This document shows positions 9,407-19,594 of a stretch of DNA of 64,000 nt, in pieces. Position 1 is the stretch's first letter, and every line of letters starts with the position of its first letter. The DNA comes from Polynucleobacter sp. 86C-FISCH. GTDB lineage: Bacteria > Pseudomonadota > Gammaproteobacteria > Burkholderiales > Burkholderiaceae. The DNA is taken from positions 1,093,531 through 1,157,530 of the forward strand of contig NZ_JACVOL010000001.1 of NCBI RefSeq assembly GCF_018882415.1, given 5' to 3'. The position numbers and the translations under genes are program-made. The notes under the pieces were generated by a model. It did not search any database and was not told where the DNA came from. It saw nothing but the letters and a program-made list of their open reading frames with translations.

Positions 9407-12172
9407 ATGGTAATCGGTCTTCTTAAAACCCTGGTCGGCAGTCGTAACGACCGCCTCTTAAAACAGTATCGCAAAGTCGTTGCTAAGGTCGGCGCTTTTG
9501 AGGCGAGCCTGCAATCTTTGGATGATGCTGCACTTGCCGCAAAAACTGCTGAATTCAAGTCTCGCTTAGCTTCTGGTGAGTCGTTGGATGACATTGCCGC
9601 AGAAGCATTTGCTGTTGTTCGTGAGGCTAGTGCCCGCGTCATGAAGATGCGTCACTTCGATGCCCAGATTTTAGGTGGTTTAGCCTTGCATCAAGGCAAG
9701 ATTGCTGAGATGGGTACTGGTGAAGGAAAAACCTTAACCGCTACTCTGCCAGTCTATTTGAATGCGCTGACTGGTAAGGGTGTGCACGTTGTAACAGTCA
9801 ATGATTATTTGGCGCAGCGTGATGCCGAATGGATGGCTAAGCTATATAACTTCTTAGGTATGAAGGTGGGCGTGAATTTATCCCAGATGGATCACACTAC
9901 CAAGCAAGAAGCTTATGCCGCAGATATTACCTACGGTACAAATAACGAATTTGGTTTTGATTACTTACGTGACAACATGGTTCAGGATTTGGGCCAGCGT
10001 GTACAGCGTGGTTTAGCTTACGCAATCGTTGACGAAGTTGACTCCATTCTGATTGATGAGGCGCGCACACCGTTAATCATCTCCGGTCAGGCGGAAGATC
10101 ATACCGATCTTTACATCAAGATTAATGCTCTGCCATCTCACTTAGGGCGTCAAATTGGCGAAGAGAAGGCGGATGGTACTGGCGTTGAAAAGCCGGGCGA
10201 CTACTGGGTAGATGAGAAATCCCAGCAGGTTTATCTGACAGAGCAAGGGCACGATAAAGCTGAGCAAGTATTAGTTCAGTTAGGCGCGCTTAATGATGGC
10301 GATTCCCTTTATGCGCCACAAAACATTACTTTGATGCATCACGTGTATGCGGCTCTGCGTGCACATTCTTTGTATCACCGTGATCAACATTATGTTGTTC
10401 AAAATGGCGAAGTGATCATTGTTGATGAATTCACTGGTCGTTTGATGCAGGGACGTCGTTGGTCTGATGGTTTGCATCAAGCCGTGGAAGCTAAAGAAGG
10501 CGTACAGATTCAAAATGAGAATCAAACTTTAGCTACGATCACTTTCCAAAATTATTTCCGCATGTACGGCAAGTTAGCTGGTATGACTGGTACTGCTGAT
10601 ACAGAGGCTTACGAATTTAAGGAAATTTACAACCTAGAAACAGTTGTGATTCCTCCAAACCGGATTAGTCAAAGAAAAGATAAGCAAGATCAAATCTATA
10701 AGTCTTCTCGTGAGCGCTATGATGCGGTCATTAAGGATATTCAAGATTGTTATGAGCGTGGTCAGCCAGTACTAGTTGGTACTACCTCAATTGAGAACTC
10801 TGAGTTGATCGCGCAACTGCTAGATCAACGTAAATTGCCGCACCAAGTATTGAACGCAAAGCAGCATGCTCGTGAAGCGGAAATTATTGCTCAAGCAGGG
10901 CGTCCAAAAATGATCACGATTGCTACTAATATGGCTGGTCGTGGTACTGACATTGTGTTGGGTGGCAACGTTGGCAAGCAATCTTCGTTGATTGAGGCGG
11001 ATAGCTCTCTTTCCGATGCTGAAAAAGCATCCAAAATTAAGCAATTGCAGGATGAGTGGCAAAGTATTCATGATGCAGTTCTTGCGTCAGGTGGATTGCA
11101 CATCATCGGTACAGAGCGTCATGAGAGCCGTCGTATTGATAACCAGTTAAGAGGCCGCTCAGGCCGTCAGGGTGATCCAGGTTCCTCCCGCTTCTATCTT
11201 TCATTAGATGATGCGCTGCTTCGTATCTTTGCAGGCGATCGTTTACGCGCTGTAATGGATCGACTGAAGATGCCAGACGGCGAGCCGATTGAAGCTGGCA
11301 TGGTGACTCGTTCTATTGAGTCTGCGCAGCGCAAAGTTGAGGGTCGTAACTTTGATATTCGCAAACAGTTGCTCGAATATGACAACGTTGCCAATGATCA
11401 GCGTAAAGAAACCTATCGCCTCAGAAACGAAGTGCTTGAGAGCAGCGATATTGGCGATTTAATTGCCAATTTACGTGAAGACGTATTGCGTTCAGTTTGT
11501 TCGGTTTATGTGCCCCTGGAGTCTATGGAAGAGCAGTGGGATCTCACTGGGTTGGAGAATGCACTAGCTAGCGAGTGGGGTCTTACGGTTGATCTAAAGG
11601 GTTGGGTTGAAGCGGCCGATAGCATAGATGATTCTGAAATTGTTGAGCGTGTATTGCAGGCTGCTAAAGAAGCTTACGATGCAAAAGTAGATCTTTCCGG
11701 TCGAGAATCTTTTGCTAGTTTTGAGCGTTCAGTTCTGTTGTATAGCTTAGATAGTCATTGGCGTGAGCACTTAGCTGCTTTAGACCATTTGCGTCAAGGC
11801 ATTCATTTACGTGGCTATGCCCAAAAAGATCCTAAGCAAGAATATCGTCGTGAGGCTTTCGAGTTATATGGTGAGTTGCTTAACGTCATTAAGAATGATG
11901 TTGTTAAAAGCATCATGACAGTTCAGATTCGTAGTGCAAGCGAGTTAGATCAAGCCTCTGAATCGATGAATGATGATTTGGCTAAGCTATCCGATGTTCA
12001 GTATCAGCACGCTGATCCAGAAAAAGAAGTTGCAGGATCAACCGGTGATCGCGGGGCGCCGATTGATATTCAGCCGGCACCTCTTCGCACTGGACCAAAG
12101 GTGGGGCGCAATGATCCTTGTCCATGCGGTAGTGGCAAAAAATATAAGAACTGCTGCGGTGCATTAGCCTAA
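9407..12172 (+). CDS. secA: SecA, preprotein translocase ATPase
   Basis: SecA is the DEAD-like motor that drives unfolded preproteins through SecYEG. The 921-aa protein shows GTGEGKT (about residues 104-110), [19 protein letters not shown], the preprotein cross-linking domain, [12 protein letters not shown], the helicase motif [20 protein letters not shown], the scaffold/wing regions and the C-terminal zinc tail [14 protein letters not shown], which binds SecB and phospholipid. The N-terminus [20 protein letters not shown] is standard. Its promoter must lie inside or beside the start of the divergent DUF721 gene. Confidence 0.97.
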   Translation: MVIGLLKTLVGSRNDRLLKQYRKVVAKVGAFEASLQSLDDAALAAKTAEFKSRLASGESLDDIAAEAFAVVREASARVMKMRHFDAQILGGLALHQGKIAEMGTGEGKTLTATLPVYLNALTGKGVHVVTVNDYLAQRDAEWMAKLYNFLGMKVGVNLSQMDHTTKQEAYAADITYGTNNEFGFDYLRDNMVQDLGQRVQRGLAYAIVDEVDSILIDEARTPLIISGQAEDHTDLYIKINALPSHLGRQIGEEKADGTGVEKPGDYWVDEKSQQVYLTEQGHDKAEQVLVQLGALNDGDSLYAPQNITLMHHVYAALRAHSLYHRDQHYVVQNGEVIIVDEFTGRLMQGRRWSDGLHQAVEAKEGVQIQNENQTLATITFQNYFRMYGKLAGMTGTADTEAYEFKEIYNLETVVIPPNRISQRKDKQDQIYKSSRERYDAVIKDIQDCYERGQPVLVGTTSIENSELIAQLLDQRKLPHQVLNAKQHAREAEIIAQAGRPKMITIATNMAGRGTDIVLGGNVGKQSSLIEADSSLSDAEKASKIKQLQDEWQSIHDAVLASGGLHIIGTERHESRRIDNQLRGRSGRQGDPGSSRFYLSLDDALLRIFAGDRLRAVMDRLKMPDGEPIEAGMVTRSIESAQRKVEGRNFDIRKQLLEYDNVANDQRKETYRLRNEVLESSDIGDLIANLREDVLRSVCSVYVPLESMEEQWDLTGLENALASEWGLTVDLKGWVEAADSIDDSEIVERVLQAAKEAYDAKVDLSGRESFASFERSVLLYSLDSHWREHLAALDHLRQGIHLRGYAQKDPKQEYRREAFELYGELLNVIKNDVVKSIMTVQIRSASELDQASESMNDDLAKLSDVQYQHADPEKEVAGSTGDRGAPIDIQPAPLRTGPKVGRNDPCPCGSGKKYKNCCGALA

Positions 12173-12204
12173 TCGGTATTTAAGGCTAACCCTTTAAATA
12201 CCGA
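12173..12204. repeat. Inverted repeat between secA and the Fis-type regulator
   Basis: Eleven bases right after the secA stop (12173-12183) are perfectly complementary to 12194-12204, with a 10-nt loop containing a further GG/CC pair. The right arm is inside the last codons of the convergent regulator gene. It may act as a two-way transcription end, though it is AT-rich and lacks a T-run. Confidence 0.4.
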
Positions 12205-13337
12205 TAAAGAGTATTTCTGCTAATTCTCAGCAATTTTGCAGCAAGACTAATATTGCCGTTCGTTTTTTCTAAAGTTTTCTGAATGGCAATTTTAGATAAC
12301 TGCTTTAGTGCACCAGCTTCAAACTCTTCCGAAATAGACCGACCCGCCAAATCGCCGAATTGATTTTGTGATGCACTCTCAATTTCTTTTGGATGAGTAT
12401 GACTTTTATAAGATGGATTTGATTGCATCTTAAGAAATAAACTCTTTCCAAAATGGGTGTTGAATTTACTTACTTTCCCAGCACTCTTGATTGCGCTATC
12501 AAATACTTCGCTGAGGGTCACATCAAGGATTTGCTGAATTTTTACTACACCGATATCTAGCGCATTCATTTCTATTAATGAGAGCGCTGTGCGGTCGATG
12601 CCTGTAATTGTGCCATCTTCATCAATTCCAATTAGACCTTCACCCATAGATCCAAGACCTTCTGGACTATTGTGAATTTTAAGAATGAGGGCGTACCGGG
12701 ACTCTTGAGTTAGAAATAATTGCTTTTCAAGAGAATGGACAGTGGCCTTTACTAGACCAATCGTATGGGGATGGTAGGCACTTTTATCAGTAGAGATATC
12801 TAAAACCCCGCTAATTTTTCCATCCGGAGAAAATATGGGCGCTGCCGTGCAGCTTAAAAAGCCATTGTTTTCAAGAAAATGCTCCGATCCATTTACCGAG
12901 ACTGCATCTCGCTCCACCAAAGCAGTGCCGATTGCATTTGTGCCGCGATGGTTTTCTAGCCAGGAGGCACCTGTTTTAAGAAGGACCCTGTCAGCCTTGG
13001 AAACAAACTGTGCATCACCAACTGAGTGAACTATGACGCCTTGGTGATCGGAGAGCAGGATGACGCCTCCGCTTCCTGCCATCAGACCGTGTAAGTAGTT
13101 CATGGTCGGCTTGGCGATAGCAATTAATTCATGTCGATGTTCAATACGAGATTGAAGTATCTGTCCACTTAAGATGTTGTCGGGAACTTGTTTCTGAAAT
13201 GCTTCAAGACCAGACTTTAGGCATCTTTGCCATGAGCGATAAACAGTAAGGCCTAGCTGACTCTCTAGATCAGTCTTGGGTGGCTCGCCATGAAGCAACC
13301 AGCTTTTCCTGATGTCCCTAAGATTGGAGGCCTTCAT
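12186..13337 (-). CDS. GAF/Fis-type transcriptional regulator without AAA+ domain
   Basis: The 383-aa protein resembles AcoR-type activators: an N-terminal AcoR-like segment (RSWQRCLKSGL near residue 35), a GAF-like sensory domain (about 60-200), a PAS-like stretch (about 215-300; GLIGIDEDGTITGIDRTALS) and a C-terminal Fis-type helix-turn-helix (NGNISLAAKLLRISRNTLYR). The central AAA+ sigma-54 interaction domain with its GAFTGA loop and Walker motifs is absent. Such a protein should not remodel sigma-54 holoenzyme, so a sigma-70-type role is inferred. It is divergent from the aldehyde dehydrogenase gene across 229 nt, suggesting local control of that gene. Confidence 0.8.
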   Translation of the reverse strand: MKASNLRDIRKSWLLHGEPPKTDLESQLGLTVYRSWQRCLKSGLEAFQKQVPDNILSGQILQSRIEHRHELIAIAKPTMNYLHGLMAGSGGVILLSDHQGVIVHSVGDAQFVSKADRVLLKTGASWLENHRGTNAIGTALVERDAVSVNGSEHFLENNGFLSCTAAPIFSPDGKISGVLDISTDKSAYHPHTIGLVKATVHSLEKQLFLTQESRYALILKIHNSPEGLGSMGEGLIGIDEDGTITGIDRTALSLIEMNALDIGVVKIQQILDVTLSEVFDSAIKSAGKVSKFNTHFGKSLFLKMQSNPSYKSHTHPKEIESASQNQFGDLAGRSISEEFEAGALKQLSKIAIQKTLEKTNGNISLAAKLLRISRNTLYRYLKG

Positions 13338-13566
13338 ATTGATCTATAGAAATGAGTTGAGCTCTAAGACGAATAGGTTGTCACATAAATGAACAGTTCT
13401 ATCTTTTTGAGACTAGGAAATACCCTCATTTTTCCTTTAATTTAACGCTTTCAAAAATTGCTGCACTGCATCTGATTGATTGAATCTTGCGCTTGGGTGA
13501 AAGTGGCTGTCATGGACATTCATTGATCTGGATGAATGATTTTTATGTTTCATAAGGGAGAACATT
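13338..13566. promoter_or_regulatory. Divergent control region, regulator / aldehyde dehydrogenase
   Basis: This 229-nt gap must hold both divergent promoters. No convincing sigma-54 -24/-12 element (GG and GC 10 nt apart) was found by eye. A 7-bp inverted repeat, 13517-13523 with 13532-13538 and an 8-nt spacer, lies about 30 nt before the dehydrogenase start and is a candidate operator. A Shine-Dalgarno AGGGAG precedes the TTG at 13567. Confidence 0.4.
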
Positions 13567-15087
13567 TTGATTTATGCACAACCAGGCGCCCAGGGCGCTA
13601 AAGTCCAATACAAAGCGCAATACGATAATTTCATTGGTGGTAAATGGGTTGCCCCGGTGAAGGGTCAATACTTCGATGTAGTTACTCCAATAAGCGGTAA
13701 GGTATACACAAAAGCAGCGCGCTCTGGTGCGGAAGATGTTGAATTGGCTTTGGATGCGGCGCACAAGGCAGCAGATGCATGGGGCAAGACTTCTCCAACG
13801 GATCGCTCAAATATATTGTTAAAGATTGCCGACCGTATTGAGGCAAATCTTGAATTGCTTGCTTATGCAGAAACTGTTGATAACGGCAAAGCAATTCGTG
13901 AAACACTAAATGCTGATATTCCGCTAACGGTTGACCATTTCCGCTATTTTGCGGGATGTATCCGTGCTCAAGAAGGCTCTCTATCGGAGATTGATGAAAC
14001 ATCTATTGCATATCACTATCACGAGCCATTGGGCGTAGTCGGCCAAATCATTCCATGGAATTTCCCAATTTTGATGGCAGCCTGGAAATTGGCGCCTGCT
14101 TTAGCTGCAGGAAACTGCGTAGTTTTAAAGCCAGCAGAGTCAACTCCGATTTCAATTTTGGTATTGGCTGAATTGATTGCTGATTTATTGCCGCCGGGGG
14201 TTTTAAATATCGTCAACGGATTTGGTCGTGAGGCTGGTATGCCTTTGGCTAGCAGTAAGCGCATTGCAAAAATTGCATTTACAGGCTCCACCTCTACGGG
14301 GCGTGTAATTGCCCAAGCTGCTGCAAACAACCTTATTCCAGCAACTCTTGAGTTGGGCGGTAAGTCGCCAAACATTTTCTTTGCTGATGTGATGGACAAA
14401 GATGATGGATTCTTAGATAAGGCGATTGAAGGCTTGGTTCTGTTTGCATTTAATCAGGGTGAAGTATGTACTTGCCCTTCAAGGGCGCTGATTCAGGAAA
14501 GTATCTATGACAAGTTTATGGAGAAAGTTCTAAAACGTGTTTCTGCAATTAAACATGTCAATCCGTTGGATACCGACAGCATGATGGGTGCTCAAGCATC
14601 AAAAGAGCAGCTTACTAAAATATTGTCTTACTTGGATCTCGGTAAGCAGGAGGGTGCTGAACTCTTAATTGGAGGCTCTCAGGCGAATCTAGGTGGTGAT
14701 CTTGAGGGCGGCTACTATGTTCAGCCAACCTTGTTTAAAGGCCACAACAAAATGCGCATCTTCCAAGAGGAGATTTTTGGCCCTGTTTTAGCGGTTACCA
14801 CCTTTAAGGATGAGGCAGAGGCTTTGGCAATTGCAAACGACACGCTTTATGGCCTGGGTGCCGGGGTTTGGTCTCGCAATGGTAATGTGGCCTACCGCAT
14901 GGGTCGTGCAATTAAGGCTGGGCGTGTATGGACCAATTGTTACCATGCTTACCCTGCTCATGCTGCATTTGGTGGTTATAAAGAATCTGGTATCGGTAGA
15001 GAAACCCATAAAGTGATGTTAGACCACTATCAGCAGACGAAAAATCTTTTAGTCAGCTATAGTGAATCAAAACTTGGATTCTTCTAA
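13567..15087 (+). CDS. Aldehyde dehydrogenase (AcoD/ExaC-like)
   Basis: An NAD(P)-dependent aldehyde dehydrogenase, 506 aa, the same size as the acetaldehyde dehydrogenase II (AcoD) class. Seen: [14 protein letters not shown], the nucleotide-binding FTGSTSTGR, the general base Glu in LELGGKSPN, the catalytic Cys in [11 protein letters not shown] and the C-terminal [11 protein letters not shown]. The start is TTG 13567 with AGGGAG about 7 nt upstream; no ATG gives the full family N-terminus. Acetaldehyde or another short-chain aldehyde is the likely substrate, by homology only. It pairs with the downstream DUF779 gene and is divergent from a GAF/Fis regulator. Confidence 0.92.
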   Translation: MIYAQPGAQGAKVQYKAQYDNFIGGKWVAPVKGQYFDVVTPISGKVYTKAARSGAEDVELALDAAHKAADAWGKTSPTDRSNILLKIADRIEANLELLAYAETVDNGKAIRETLNADIPLTVDHFRYFAGCIRAQEGSLSEIDETSIAYHYHEPLGVVGQIIPWNFPILMAAWKLAPALAAGNCVVLKPAESTPISILVLAELIADLLPPGVLNIVNGFGREAGMPLASSKRIAKIAFTGSTSTGRVIAQAAANNLIPATLELGGKSPNIFFADVMDKDDGFLDKAIEGLVLFAFNQGEVCTCPSRALIQESIYDKFMEKVLKRVSAIKHVNPLDTDSMMGAQASKEQLTKILSYLDLGKQEGAELLIGGSQANLGGDLEGGYYVQPTLFKGHNKMRIFQEEIFGPVLAVTTFKDEAEALAIANDTLYGLGAGVWSRNGNVAYRMGRAIKAGRVWTNCYHAYPAHAAFGGYKESGIGRETHKVMLDHYQQTKNLLVSYSESKLGFF

Positions 15088-15110
15088 GTAGTAATAGGTT
15101 TGGTGTTTTT

Positions 15111-15140
15111 AAAAGGGCGGTTTGAACCGCCCTTTTGTCA
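15111..15140 (+). terminator. Intrinsic terminator after aldehyde dehydrogenase
   Basis: A perfect 12-base complement (15111-15122 with 15125-15136, effectively a GC-rich stem with a tiny AT loop) ends in TTTTGT. It lies between the dehydrogenase stop and the DUF779 start, so DUF779 is expressed by partial read-through or its own signals. Confidence 0.8.
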
Positions 15141-15162
15141 TACTTGTCATTGGAGAAATATT

Positions 15163-15540
15163 ATGGTTGAGCGTGTAGTTGCTACTGATGATGCACTTTC
15201 TTTAATTGCCGAGTTAAAGGCTCAACACGGAGAAATTATGTTTCATCAATCAGGAGGATGCTGTGATAACAGTGCTGCCAACTGTTATCTACCTACCGAT
15301 TTAACCATTGGGCCTTACGATGTGAAATTAGGCGAGGTTGGTGGAGTGCCTTTTTATATTGGCAAGCTGCAATACGAGTATTGGAAGCACACTCAGCTTA
15401 TTTTGGATGTAATTGATGGGCAGGGAGGCACCTTCTCTCTTGAAGGCTCTACTGGAAAGGCGTTTCATACGCGCTCAAGATTATTTACCGATGAAGAGTG
15501 GGCTTCAATTGAGCAAAAAGTGCTGGAGGATCTTGCTTAA
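15163..15540 (+). CDS. DUF779 protein
   Basis: A 125-aa cytosolic protein of the DUF779 family, which is often encoded next to AcoD/ExaC-type aldehyde dehydrogenases; its function is not established. It has a cysteine-rich stretch HQSGGCCDNSAANCYLP (about residues 28-44) and ends in a conserved FHTRSRLFTDEEW segment. ATG 15163 with upstream GGAG is chosen; the longer open frame would start inside the terminator hairpin. Confidence 0.85.
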   Translation: MVERVVATDDALSLIAELKAQHGEIMFHQSGGCCDNSAANCYLPTDLTIGPYDVKLGEVGGVPFYIGKLQYEYWKHTQLILDVIDGQGGTFSLEGSTGKAFHTRSRLFTDEEWASIEQKVLEDLA

Positions 15541-15608
15541 ATTAAGCTTTGATTTGCGGACTAAATGCCATCACTTGAGAGGGGTGTCTGATCTACAATT
15601 ATCGGACT

Positions 15609-16844
15609 ATGACAGTTAATCTACCTCTCCCCCAAAAAGCCGAACTCAAGCCTGTTAAAGGTTTTCAGATGGGCATCGCTGAAGCCGGAATTAAGAAGGC
15701 AAATCGTAAAGATCTTCTGGTGATGACCTTGGTGCCTGGATCCCAGGTTGCGGGTGTTTTTACCCTGAATCGTTTTTGCGCTGCTCCTGTGCAAGTTTGT
15801 CGCGAGCATTTGGCTCAAGAGGGTCGTAACGGTGAAATAAGGGCCTTGGTAGTCAATACCGGCAATGCTAACGCTGGAACAGGTGAGTCAGGCATGAAGC
15901 ATGCCTTAGAAACCTGCGCTGCTTTGGCAAAAGATTTGAAGATTAATCCTGAGCAAATTTTGCCTTTTTCAACGGGCGTGATTCTTGAGCCGCTACCGAT
16001 TGAAAAAATTATCACCGCCTTGCCAAACGCGGTAGCCAATTTGGGTGAGGACAACTGGCTTGATGCGGCTGAAGCCATCATGACCACCGATACTCAACCT
16101 AAGGCCACATCAGTCACTGTGGAGACGCCTGCTGGCGTAGTGACCATTACAGGCATCTGTAAGGGTGCGGGAATGATTCATCCTAATATGGCGACGATGC
16201 TTGGGTTTATTGCGACTGATGCAGGATTTGCTCCAGGTCTACTGGGCAACCTGACACGTGAAGTTGCAGACCTTTCTTTTAATGCCATCACGATTGATGG
16301 CGATACATCGACGAATGACTCATTCATCATTATGGCTACTGGTCAGTCAGTAGTTCAGATTCAATCTGCGAATGATCCTAGCTACACAATCTTGAAAGAT
16401 GCGTTAATTTCATTAGCTCGCAAGCTGGCGCAAATGATCGTGCGTGATGGCGAGGGCGCTACTAAATTCATGACTATTGAAGTGGTTGGCGGAAAAACTC
16501 CTGAAGAGTGCCGCTTGGTTGCTAAAGCAGTTTCCCATTCACCTTTGGTGAAAACCGCTTTCTTTGCAAGTGATCCCAATTTAGGGCGCATCCTTGCAGC
16601 AATTGGTTACGCAGGTATTTCTGATTTAGATGTTAACCGTGTGCAAATGTGGCTTGGCGATGTTTGGGTTGCGAAAGATGGTGGACGCAATCCTACTTAT
16701 CAAGAGGCAGATGGTCAGAGGGTAATGCAGGCTCCAGAAATTACTGTGAAGATTGATTTGGGTCGTGGCACAGCTACACAAACTATGTGGACATGTGATT
16801 TATCTCATGACTACGTATCTATTAATGCAGACTACCGCTCATAA
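15609..16844 (+). CDS. argJ: ArgJ, bifunctional glutamate N-acetyltransferase / amino-acid acetyltransferase
   Basis: ArgJ transfers acetyl from N-acetylornithine to glutamate, recycling the acetyl group in arginine synthesis; some members also use acetyl-CoA. The 411-aa precursor shows the self-cleavage site in [15 protein letters not shown], where the Thr becomes the N-terminal nucleophile of the beta chain, and the late [16 protein letters not shown] and [12 protein letters not shown] segments. Length is standard. Downstream DUF815, 15 nt away, is probably cotranscribed. Confidence 0.96.
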   Translation: MTVNLPLPQKAELKPVKGFQMGIAEAGIKKANRKDLLVMTLVPGSQVAGVFTLNRFCAAPVQVCREHLAQEGRNGEIRALVVNTGNANAGTGESGMKHALETCAALAKDLKINPEQILPFSTGVILEPLPIEKIITALPNAVANLGEDNWLDAAEAIMTTDTQPKATSVTVETPAGVVTITGICKGAGMIHPNMATMLGFIATDAGFAPGLLGNLTREVADLSFNAITIDGDTSTNDSFIIMATGQSVVQIQSANDPSYTILKDALISLARKLAQMIVRDGEGATKFMTIEVVGGKTPEECRLVAKAVSHSPLVKTAFFASDPNLGRILAAIGYAGISDLDVNRVQMWLGDVWVAKDGGRNPTYQEADGQRVMQAPEITVKIDLGRGTATQTMWTCDLSHDYVSINADYRS

Positions 16845-16859
16845 AAGACAGCCTGAAAT

Positions 16860-17717
16860 ATGAATGAAAAATTAGATCGTCTTTTAGACCACCTCGATAC
16901 TTTTTTACCTAAGCCTTTAACTGATGAGCAGTGGAAATCCTCAACTGCATTTAGATGGCGTCGTCGCGATAGTATTTTTGGCAGCATTGGATTCTTGCAG
17001 CCTGTAAAGCATGTATCCGACATCACCTTCGAAGACTTGCAAAATATTGATCGTCAACGCGATTCCATTCGTGACAATACAAAAAACTTTATTCAGAAGA
17101 AGCCAGCCAATAATATTTTGTTGACTGGTGCGAGAGGGACCGGAAAGTCTTCTCTCATTAAGGCAAGCTTGCATGAGTTTGCTAGCCAGGGTCTACGCCT
17201 CGTTGAGGTTGAAAAAGAGCATTTGGCAGATTTGGCTGACATTACTGAGCTCTTAGCAGAGCGTCCAGAGCGCTTCATTATTTTTTGTGATGACCTTTCT
17301 TTTGAGGATGGGGAATCCGGCTACAAAGCCATGAAATCAGCCTTAGACGGCTCCGTTTCTGCCCAGGTCGACAATATTTTGATTTATGCCACCTCTAACC
17401 GCCGTCATTTATTGCCGGAATATATGAAGGATAACGAGAGTTATGTTCATAACGATGATGGTGAAATTCATCCTGGAGAAGTTGTAGAAGAAAAGATTTC
17501 TTTGTCTGAGCGCTTTGGCCTTTGGTTATCTTTCTATCCACCTAAACAAGATGAGTATTTAGCGATCGTGGCTCATTGGTTGCAGCATTTTGGCTTGAGT
17601 TCCAAGGAGATTGAAGTGGCTCGTCCTGAGGCCTTGGTTTGGGCTTTGGAGCGTGGATCACGTTCAGGGCGTGTTGCTTGGCAATTTGCCAAACACTGGG
17701 CCGGCTCAAAATCCTAA
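16860..17717 (+). CDS. DUF815 AAA-type ATPase
   Basis: A 285-aa cytoplasmic P-loop protein of the DUF815 family. It has Walker A GARGTGKSS near residue 87, Walker B IIFCDDLSF near residue 140 and sensor-like ATSNRRHLLPE. Its cellular role is unknown to me. It sits between argJ and mutT, an arrangement common in Burkholderiales. The start at ATG 16860 follows argJ closely. Confidence 0.88.
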   Translation: MNEKLDRLLDHLDTFLPKPLTDEQWKSSTAFRWRRRDSIFGSIGFLQPVKHVSDITFEDLQNIDRQRDSIRDNTKNFIQKKPANNILLTGARGTGKSSLIKASLHEFASQGLRLVEVEKEHLADLADITELLAERPERFIIFCDDLSFEDGESGYKAMKSALDGSVSAQVDNILIYATSNRRHLLPEYMKDNESYVHNDDGEIHPGEVVEEKISLSERFGLWLSFYPPKQDEYLAIVAHWLQHFGLSSKEIEVARPEALVWALERGSRSGRVAWQFAKHWAGSKS

Positions 17718-17730
17718 GTGAATTATTTTC

Positions 17731-18147
17731 ATGACTGAAATCCAGCGTCCCATTACTGTTGTTGCAGCGGGAATATTGATCGATGAAGAAGGCCGTTATC
17801 TTTTGGGACAAAGACCAGAGGGGAAACCTTACGCAGGTTACTGGGAGGTTCCTGGCGGTAAAGTTGAAAAAGGCGAGACCGTTTTTCAGGCGCTACAACG
17901 AGAGTTACAAGAAGAGCTTGGTATTGATATACATGCAAGTGAAGAGCTAACGGTTCTCGAGCATGATTATCCTCATGCCTATGTTCGCCTATATGTCAGC
18001 ATCATTCGGAGTTGGTCTGGTATACCTAAGGGGTGTGAAGGACAGGCACTATCTTGGGAGTCAATTGCTGCAGAATCGCCTAGTGTTGAGCCGTTACTGC
18101 CGGCCGCTTGGCCAATGCTGGAGTGCCTTAGAAGGGCTTTGGCTTAA
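17731..18147 (+). CDS. mutT: Nudix hydrolase, MutT-type
   Basis: A 138-aa Nudix protein with the box GGKVEKGETVFQALQRELQE continuing into ELGI, matching GX5EX7REUXEEXGU. MutT-type enzymes remove 8-oxo-dGTP from the nucleotide pool; size and the tryptophan-containing WEVPGGK fit MutT. The stop overlaps by 4 nt the end of the convergent zapD gene. The exact substrate is inferred. Confidence 0.88.
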   Translation: MTEIQRPITVVAAGILIDEEGRYLLGQRPEGKPYAGYWEVPGGKVEKGETVFQALQRELQEELGIDIHASEELTVLEHDYPHAYVRLYVSIIRSWSGIPKGCEGQALSWESIAAESPSVEPLLPAAWPMLECLRRALA

Positions 18148-18896
18148 AGCTGACAGAGGGTTAGCTTGAATGGCACATCTGCATTAACCAGTTGTGCTTT
18201 TTTATCGCTTTCCGACTTTAAGAAGCGTACTGAGAGCAAATATTTATTCGCGCTGATCTCAGAAAATAAAGTGTCATCTTCAACGGCAATACGCATTAAT
18301 TGATATACCTTGCCAGAAGGAGCTTGTTGAAATGATCCATTATGTGCAACCACATCTTTAGCCTCGCCCGATTGACGAAGTAATCGCAAAAATAATTGAC
18401 ATGCTTCTTGCCAAGGCAAGAGTGGACCAATATATTTTTCAAGCAATTCGCGACGCTCAGAAGTGGGACTATTTTTCCAAGCATGATAGCTAGGTAAATC
18501 AATTGGACTTGTGCCGCCTGGAATATTTAGGCGAGTACGAATTGCATTTAACCATTCACTCTCGGTAATAGCGGAGTTAGGTCTGCCAGCAGATTGGTTG
18601 ATGCTAGCAGCAACAGCATCAATTTCAGAAAGAGTTTGTGTAAGCGCTTCTTGATCTACTTTTTGTGATGACTTCAATCCATTGAGCGCATACTTTTGGC
18701 GCTCAAATTCTTTGAGTAGCAATGACTTGATATCACCGCGAGCGCCAATATCCCCAAGATCAAACAAGATAGAAATAGCGTTGTGGTGTAACTCAGGGTC
18801 ATCCGAGCGAATAAAGTGATTAAAGCGGGCGAACAAATACTCCAGCCGAAGCATGCTTCGAACTAATTCATTGAAGGGGTATTCGTAGACAATCAC
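18144..18896 (-). CDS. zapD: ZapD, FtsZ-bundling protein
   Basis: ZapD (YacF, DUF1342) cross-links FtsZ filaments at the Z-ring. The 250-aa protein begins with the family N-terminus IVYEYPFNELVRSMLRLEYL and is rich in helices. The start is GTG 18896, 11 nt after coaE on the same strand. Neighbours coaE and pilD match the usual proteobacterial arrangement, but the small yacG gene normally found after zapD is missing here. Confidence 0.93.
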   Translation of the reverse strand: MIVYEYPFNELVRSMLRLEYLFARFNHFIRSDDPELHHNAISILFDLGDIGARGDIKSLLLKEFERQKYALNGLKSSQKVDQEALTQTLSEIDAVAASINQSAGRPNSAITESEWLNAIRTRLNIPGGTSPIDLPSYHAWKNSPTSERRELLEKYIGPLLPWQEACQLFLRLLRQSGEAKDVVAHNGSFQQAPSGKVYQLMRIAVEDDTLFSEISANKYLLSVRFLKSESDKKAQLVNADVPFKLTLCQL

Positions 18897-18907
18897 AAGC
18901 CCATATT

Positions 18908-19594
18908 CTATGACGAACTCGAGCGATCTTTCTGAATCTGTAAGATTTTTTGGTGCAAGCTCACGACTTCTGCTTTAAGTTGATCAAGGGATCCCTGGTT
19001 TTCAATCACCATATCGGCCAAAGCAAGTCGCTCAGCTCTGCTTGTTTGGGCTTTAATGATTGCCTCAACCTCGTTACGGGGTAATTTGCTGCGGTGCATC
19101 ACCCGTTCAATTTGGGTCTCTTCTGGGCAATCCACTACCACTAAATAATCCAGCAGGGGCCTCCAATTGCCAGACTCAATTAACAACGGGACTACAAAAA
19201 CAAGGTAAGGAGCCTTTTCCTCTAGCAATTGCTGGGCTTGTTTAATCGTTTCATGCCGAATCAAGGGGTGGGTAATGTTCTCCAGGCATTTCCTGGCCTT
19301 AGGGTCCGCAAAAACTAAGCTGCGCATTTTGCTTCTATCTAGCGCTCCGCTGGGATCAATAAATTCCGCACCAAACTGCTTTTGAATTAAAGGAATGGCC
19401 GCACCACCTGGGGCGGTAATCTGGTGGGCAATCAGATCGGTGTCAACTATACCCGCTCCCAACTTGGCCAACTCATCGCTAACTGCCGTTTTACCCGAGC
19501 CAATACCGCCTGTTAGGCCAACAAGGGGCAATTGCCCTTTTAATGCGCCTAGGCTAGCTTGCTCAGCAGGAGTGTTTGTATAGTCTGTGGCCAT
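18908..19594 (-). CDS. coaE: CoaE, dephospho-CoA kinase
   Basis: CoaE phosphorylates dephospho-CoA at the 3' hydroxyl, the last step of CoA synthesis. The 228-aa protein has the P-loop [11 protein letters not shown] (about residues 26-36), [19 protein letters not shown] and THPLIR. The N-terminus from ATG 19594 carries about 20 residues before the first strand and overlaps the end of pilD by 46 nt; a later start is possible but no later ATG precedes the P-loop. Confidence 0.95.
   Translation of the reverse strand: MATDYTNTPAEQASLGALKGQLPLVGLTGGIGSGKTAVSDELAKLGAGIVDTDLIAHQITAPGGAAIPLIQKQFGAEFIDPSGALDRSKMRSLVFADPKARKCLENITHPLIRHETIKQAQQLLEEKAPYLVFVVPLLIESGNWRPLLDYLVVVDCPEETQIERVMHRSKLPRNEVEAIIKAQTSRAERLALADMVIENQGSLDQLKAEVVSLHQKILQIQKDRSSSS

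Noticed and set aside
13440..13566. Sigma-54 promoter before the aldehyde dehydrogenase
   Set aside because: TTGC-like bases occur, but no GG at the required distance was found, and the regulator has no AAA+ domain.
15100..15162. Longer N-terminus of the DUF779 protein
   Set aside because: It would start in the terminator hairpin; ATG 15163 has GGAG upstream and matches the family start.
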